DNA from: Pseudomonadota bacterium | Lineage (GTDB): Bacteria > Pseudomonadota > Gammaproteobacteria > Steroidobacterales > Steroidobacteraceae | DNA length: 11,663 nt | NCBI GenBank assembly: GCA_021850555.1 | Contig: JAJZLX010000661.1 | Span: 1 to 11,663, forward strand | Direction of reading: 5' to 3' | Shown: positions 8,257-11,663 of the stretch, one piece after another | Layout: the number at the start of each line of letters is the position of its first letter | How positions within the stretch are numbered: position 1 is the first letter of the stretch | Program-made: the position numbers and the translations under genes | The notes under the pieces: model-generated | Told to the model about the DNA's origin: nothing | Databases searched by the model: none | The model's input: only the letters and a program-made list of their open reading frames with translations

Positions 8257-9252
8257 ATGGTGAGAGTCCTCAGGGCCACTGAGGCGCAGCTCGAATCGGC
8301 GCTGCAGAGCCTGCGGGCCGGCGAGCTGGTCGCCTTTCCGACCGAGACCGTCTACGGTCTGGGTGCCGATGCGGGCAACCCGGCCGCAGTGCGCAGGATA
8401 TTCGAGGTCAAAGGCCGCCCCGCTCGCCACCCGGTGATCGTCCACCTGTCCGGCATCGGGCAACTGCCGGACTGGGCCCGGCAAGTGCCGCAGGAGGCAT
8501 GGCGGCTCGCCGAGCGTTTCTGGCCGGGACCTCTCACCCTGGTGCTGCCACGCGCCGCGGATGTCAGTGATGTCGTAACCGGCGGACAGGACACCGTTGC
8601 GCTGCGGGTGCCCTCCCACCCCATGGCGCAGCAGCTGCTCGCGGCCTTCCAGGGCGGCATCGCCGCACCGTCCGCCAATCGCTATGGGAGGCTCTCGCCG
8701 ACCCGGGCGGAGCACGTGCGTGAGGAGCTCGGTGCCGCGGTCAGCGTGGTCCTCGACGGCGGGGAGTGTCAGATCGGACTCGAGTCCACCATTGTGGCCT
8801 TCCAGGGCCGGCAGGCGCGCCTCCTGCGCCCCGGCGCAATCACTGCGGCGCAGATCCGTGAGGTCGTCGGGGAGCTTGGAATTGGGGCGGATCAGGCCTC
8901 GCCGCGCGTACCCGGCAGCACAGCGGCGCACTATGCGCCCGCGACGCCGTTGATCATCGTCCCCGCCGGCCAAATCGACTCGCGGGCCGAGGCCTTGTCG
9001 GCAGGCGGCCGCCGTGTCGCGGTACTGGCGTGGCGCGCGCCGCTGGCGTCGCACTCCTCGGTGACCTGGATCAACGCCGGCCAGCGGGCGCAGCAGTACG
9101 GTCACGATCTTTATGAACACCTGCGCGCCTTGGATAAGTCGGGGTGCCGGTCGATCCTCGTGCAGGACGTGCCGGAGGCGGAGGACTGGGTGGCCATCCG
9201 GGACCGCTTGCGGCGGGCGGCCGCCGTCGCCGGCCCCGAGGATGCGACGTGA
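8257..9252 (+). CDS. tsaC: L-threonylcarbamoyladenylate synthase, Sua5 type
   Basis: The enzyme makes threonylcarbamoyl-AMP from threonine, bicarbonate and ATP, the first step of the t6A37 modification of ANN-decoding tRNAs. The 331-residue length shows the long Sua5 form rather than the roughly 190-residue TsaC form. The YrdC domain (about 1-205) contains FPTETVYGLG at 27-36, the KxR pair K52/R54 in VKGRPARHP, FWPGPLTLVL at 88-97, APSANRYGRLSPT at 137-149 and GLESTIV at 174-180. A linker with PGSTAAHYAP at 219-228 joins the C-terminal Sua5 domain (about 230-325). The ribosome binding site is weak. The gene lies 6 bp after the protease gene and its last 4 bases (GTGA) overlap the next gene, so the three are probably cotranscribed. 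Confidence 0.95.
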   Translation: MVRVLRATEAQLESALQSLRAGELVAFPTETVYGLGADAGNPAAVRRIFEVKGRPARHPVIVHLSGIGQLPDWARQVPQEAWRLAERFWPGPLTLVLPRAADVSDVVTGGQDTVALRVPSHPMAQQLLAAFQGGIAAPSANRYGRLSPTRAEHVREELGAAVSVVLDGGECQIGLESTIVAFQGRQARLLRPGAITAAQIREVVGELGIGADQASPRVPGSTAAHYAPATPLIIVPAGQIDSRAEALSAGGRRVAVLAWRAPLASHSSVTWINAGQRAQQYGHDLYEHLRALDKSGCRSILVQDVPEAEDWVAIRDRLRRAAAVAGPEDAT

Positions 9253-10430
9253 GCGCCCGCCGGAGCCGATTTGTCGATCCCTTCCAGCCCGCGGAGATTC
9301 GGCGGCTGGTGCGCGAGTTCGGCTCGCCGCTGCTCATCCTCGACTGCGAGCGGGTGCGCGTGCAGTTCAGGAAGCTGCGGGCGGCACTGCCGCGGGTCGG
9401 CCTGCACTACGCGCTGAAGCCGATGCCGCACGCCGCGGTGGTGCGCACGGTGCTGGAGGAAGGCGGCTTTCTCGATCTGGCCACGACCGGCGAGGTCCAG
9501 CTCGTGCGGCGCCTCGGCGTCGATCCTGATCGTTGCATTCACACGCATCCCATCAAACGCCCGCCGGATATCCGCAACGCGCTGGAATTTGGCGTACGCA
9601 CCTTCGTGGCGGACAACGCGGACGAGGTGCGCAAATTCGAGCGGCTCGCGGGCCGAGCCGAGCTGCTGATCCGGGTTTCATTCCGCAGCCCCGGCGCCGT
9701 GTGCGATCTGTCACGCAAGTTCGGCTGCGATCCGGAGGATGTCCTTTCGCTCGCACGGCTCGCCGCCGAGCTCGGCGTCACGGTGCGGGGACTGTCGTTT
9801 CACGTCGGGTCCCAGGCGGCGGACTCGGCCAAGCATGTCGAGGCGATTCACGCCTGCGCGCGGCTCATGGCCGCCGGCCGGCGGGAGAAGCTCGGGATTC
9901 TCGACACGCTGGACATCGGCGGGGGCTTTCCGATCGACTACGCGCAGCCGGTGCAGGACATCGGCTGGTTCTGTGAGCCTCTGCGCGAGGCGCTGGATCG
10001 TCTTCCCAGGCGGGTGAAAGTGATCGCGGAGCCCGGCCGGTTCATCGTGGGACCGGCGGCCATCGGAGTTGCCTCCGTCATGGGGCGGGCACGTCGCGAA
10101 GGTCACTGGTGGTACTACCTGGATGACGGCCTGTATGGCTCTTACAGCGGCCAGCTCTACGATCACGCCCGTTATCCGGTCGAGCCGTTGAAGGACGGGG
10201 GCGAGCGGTTGCCGTCGGTGCTGGCGGGACCGACCTGCGACAGCATCGATGTGATCGCCGAGAATCTGCTGCTGCCGAAGCTCGAGACCGGTGATCTGAT
10301 CGTGGGGCGCGCCATGGGCGCCTACACCTGGGCGAGCGCATCGGAGTTCAATTTCTTTCCCAAGGCCACGGTGGTCGCGGTGAACCTGACTCCTGGTGAT
10401 ACCGGGACGGTGATGCCGTTTCCGCTATGA
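9249..10430 (+). CDS. Fold-III PLP-dependent decarboxylase, probably ornithine decarboxylase
   Basis: The 393-residue product belongs to the alanine-racemase-fold decarboxylases (ornithine, lysine, diaminopimelate, arginine). PLP would bind K57 in LHYALKPM. Cofactor-site elements are FHVGSQ (H185), DIGGGFP at 222-228 and EPGRFIVG at 261-268. The C-terminal part reads DDGLYGSYSG at 292-301, GPTCDSIDVI at 327-336 (C330 and D331) and GAYTWASASEFNFF at 357-370. These match ornithine decarboxylases, not diaminopimelate decarboxylases, so putrescine formation from ornithine is the best guess. Lysine as a second substrate cannot be excluded. The usual KxN after the PLP lysine is KPM here. GTG 9249 overlaps the tsaC stop as GTGA and has GAGGA 6 bases upstream. 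The frame is open to 9144, but that part overlaps tsaC. Confidence 0.85.
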   Translation: MSARRSRFVDPFQPAEIRRLVREFGSPLLILDCERVRVQFRKLRAALPRVGLHYALKPMPHAAVVRTVLEEGGFLDLATTGEVQLVRRLGVDPDRCIHTHPIKRPPDIRNALEFGVRTFVADNADEVRKFERLAGRAELLIRVSFRSPGAVCDLSRKFGCDPEDVLSLARLAAELGVTVRGLSFHVGSQAADSAKHVEAIHACARLMAAGRREKLGILDTLDIGGGFPIDYAQPVQDIGWFCEPLREALDRLPRRVKVIAEPGRFIVGPAAIGVASVMGRARREGHWWYYLDDGLYGSYSGQLYDHARYPVEPLKDGGERLPSVLAGPTCDSIDVIAENLLLPKLETGDLIVGRAMGAYTWASASEFNFFPKATVVAVNLTPGDTGTVMPFPL

Positions 10431-10513
10431 GCGGGGCCTCGACCCATGGGGTTTCCCCGGGACGTCGTGTCGAGCGCGCCGCGCCGGCCTGCCTTGGCGG
10501 CGCAGCGCCCGGC

Positions 10514-10550
10514 CCGGCCTTTTCCGGCCGGTCGTTCGCCGCTTGGCGGC
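10514..10550 (+). terminator. Two adjacent GC hairpins in the intergenic gap, weak terminator candidate
   Basis: CCGGCC at 10514-10519 pairs with GGCCGG at 10526-10531 around a TTTTCC loop. GCCGC at 10538-10542 pairs with GCGGC at 10546-10550 around TTG, followed only by TTCTG. Neither has a real T-tract, so intrinsic termination is doubtful. The position in the largest gap of the second half of the window (10431-10605) suggests the end of one transcription unit, or RNA processing. I see no convincing promoter for the next gene in the gap. Confidence 0.22.
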
Positions 10551-10605
10551 TTCTGCGGGGAAATGCCATTACGGCCGCGGCTCCTCGACGCATGGAGAAT
10601 ATTGT

Positions 10606-11202
10606 TTGATCCGCAATGTGGTCTTCGACATAGGGTGGGTGTTCGTGCATCTTAACCACGGACCCTTTCTCAAGTTTCTGAGCGCGCACGAGGTCGAGAC
10701 GCCCGAGCTGCACTCGGTGCTCACCCGGGTCGCCCTGTCGGACCACGAGTGCGGACGGCTGTCCGGCCGAGAGTTGCTCGAGCGGTTTGCCTCGCTCGCG
10801 CGCCGGCCGATGGATCTCGCCCAGGCGCACGCGAGCTGGGTGGGCATGTTCGAGTATCAGCCCGCCATGGTGGAGCTCGCACATCGTCTGAGCGAGCGCT
10901 ACCGGGTGTACCTGCTGTCCAATATCGGCGATCTGCACTGGGCGCATCTTTCGCGCGAATATGGGCTGCATCGCATCGGGCACGGAGCGCTGCCGTCCTT
11001 CCTGGCCGGCGTCATGAAGCCCGATGAGGGGATCTACGCCGAGGCGGAGCGCAGGTTCGCACTGAAGCCCGCCGAGACGGTCTTCATCGACGACCGCTCC
11101 GAGAACATTCTCGCCGCGCGCCGCCGCGGCTGGCAGGGCATCGAGCACAGCGGCTACACCTCGACGGCAGGCGCGCTGCGGGTGCTGGGGGTGGCGTGCT
11201 GA
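10606..11202 (+). CDS. HAD-superfamily hydrolase, YihX-like phosphatase
   Basis: A 198-residue haloacid-dehalogenase-type hydrolase of the class with a small helical cap. Motif I is VVFDIGWVFV with D8 as nucleophile, and the second motif position is Gly (G10), as in the YihX group, whose usual DxGNV is DIGWV here. Motif II is YLLSN (S105), motif III is the lysine in GVMKPDEGIY (K138) and motif IV is VFIDDRSENI (D162-D163). YihX-like members dephosphorylate sugar phosphates such as alpha-glucose-1-phosphate, but the substrate cannot be read from this sequence. The TTG at 10606 was chosen because GGAGA at 10594-10598 lies 7 bases upstream and the N-terminus then fits the family. The frame is open to 10543. 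Its stop overlaps the start of the HIT-like gene, so the pair is probably translated together. Confidence 0.86.
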   Translation: MIRNVVFDIGWVFVHLNHGPFLKFLSAHEVETPELHSVLTRVALSDHECGRLSGRELLERFASLARRPMDLAQAHASWVGMFEYQPAMVELAHRLSERYRVYLLSNIGDLHWAHLSREYGLHRIGHGALPSFLAGVMKPDEGIYAEAERRFALKPAETVFIDDRSENILAARRRGWQGIEHSGYTSTAGALRVLGVAC

Positions 11203-11636
11203 CCGCGATCGACCGGCAGGTCGCGGCCGCTCGGGAGGGGCGCGACCCGAGCGTCGTGGCGCGCATGGCGAGCGGCTGGGCCGTGCTCGGAGAGCGGCAA
11301 TTCCTGCGCGGCTACGCGCTCCTGTTGGCCGATCCGGTCGTGCCCGACCTCAATGCGCTCGATTCAGCTCAGCGGGCCGCTTTTCTGCTCGATCTCGCGC
11401 GGCTCGGCGACGCGGTGCTCGAGGTCACCGGCGCGGTGCGTATCAACTACGCCATCCTCGGCAACCTCGAGCCGGCCCTCCATGCCCACGTCATCCCAAG
11501 ATACGCCGACGAGCCTGATGCATTGCGCACCCTGCATCCCTGGGCCTATGACTGGCAGAGCGCACCGCGGCTCGATCCCCTTGCCAGTCGGGATCTGATC
11601 GAGCGCCTGCGCCGCGAGCTCGCCCGGGGTGATTGA
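11196..11636 (+). CDS. HIT-like (histidine triad) family protein
   Basis: A 146-residue small protein with a C-terminal HIT motif, LGNLEPALHAHVIPRYADEP at about 88-107. In the HxHxH triad the first position is Ala (A94), while H96 (the position of the catalytic histidine) and H98 are kept. RINYAILGN at 82-90 resembles the strand before the motif in nucleotide hydrolases of this superfamily, such as diadenosine tetraphosphate hydrolases. Substrate and activity are not determinable here. The GTG at 11196 overlaps the HAD gene by 7 bp and has the G-rich stretch GGGGGTGG just upstream. A start a few codons later cannot be excluded. The gene is complete, with its stop 27 bp before the window end. 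Confidence 0.8.
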   Translation: MLTAIDRQVAAAREGRDPSVVARMASGWAVLGERQFLRGYALLLADPVVPDLNALDSAQRAAFLLDLARLGDAVLEVTGAVRINYAILGNLEPALHAHVIPRYADEPDALRTLHPWAYDWQSAPRLDPLASRDLIERLRRELARGD

Positions 11637-11637
11637 G

Positions 11638-11663
11638 TCCCAGGCGGCGGCCCGCCTCAGGGG
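11638..11663 (+). terminator. Hairpin after the last gene, cut by the window end
   Basis: AGGCGG at 11642-11647 pairs with CCGCCT at 11652-11657 around a CGGC loop, and 11638-11641 can pair with 11660-11663 past a two-base bulge. It begins directly after the stop of the HIT-like gene. Any T-tract would lie beyond the window, so whether it is an intrinsic terminator cannot be decided. Confidence 0.28.

Noticed and set aside
4885..9120. Long minus-strand open frames opposite the protease and tsaC genes (4885-7158 and 7240-9120), and a similar one at 104-1456
   Set aside because: These have the same cause: GC-driven absence of stops opposite real genes. Products are Arg/His-rich without recognisable domains or plausible start sites.
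1..11663. Mobile elements, CRISPR arrays, tRNA genes, toxin-antitoxin or defence genes
   Set aside because: I found no transposase-like proteins, terminal inverted repeats, spaced direct repeats or tRNA-like folds on reading both strands. The gene order and composition look uniform and chromosomal.

Overview
The window is GC-rich DNA with every convincing gene on the + strand. The gene content points to a proteobacterium, most likely a gammaproteobacterium: GcvT closely resembles the enterobacterial protein over its full length, DgkA is the small three-helix diacylglycerol kinase of Gram-negative inner membranes, and there is a large exported HtrA-type protein. The split glycine decarboxylase P-protein (GcvPA + GcvPB) fits several non-enteric gammaproteobacteria, but I cannot name a genus.

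Bases 1-430 are a regulatory leader. An extended -10 promoter candidate (99-107) precedes a well-formed tandem glycine riboswitch (126-390), then a short hairpin and a strong Shine-Dalgarno ahead of a GTG start. This leader feeds the glycine cleavage genes gcvT (431-1513), gcvH (1579-1968), gcvPA (1968-3341) and gcvPB (3351-4907), which are closely spaced. Together they encode the T, H and two-subunit P proteins, which oxidise glycine to CO2, ammonia and methylene-THF. The shared L-protein is not in the window. dgkA (about 4889-5272) overlaps the end of gcvPB and may be read from the same message.

From 5338 to 8250 lies the most unusual gene: a 970-residue exported protein made of two HtrA-like halves. 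The first half keeps the His-Asp-Ser protease triad. The second half has lost all three residues, and each half carries two PDZ-like segments. It is followed after 6 bp by a Sua5-type threonylcarbamoyl-AMP synthase gene (tRNA t6A synthesis), which overlaps by 4 bp a gene for a fold-III PLP decarboxylase of the ornithine decarboxylase type (putrescine synthesis).

A 175-bp gap (10431-10605) contains two small GC hairpins but no clear T-tract or promoter. Then come a HAD-family hydrolase (TTG start) and an overlapping HIT-like protein whose first motif histidine is missing. The window ends in what may be a hairpin just after the HIT-like gene.

Most of the window is core metabolism. I see no mobile elements, CRISPR arrays, tRNA or rRNA genes, and no clearly new multi-gene system. 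The best candidates for follow-up are the tandem protease/pseudoprotease and the riboswitch, whose two aptamers are separated by an extra stem.
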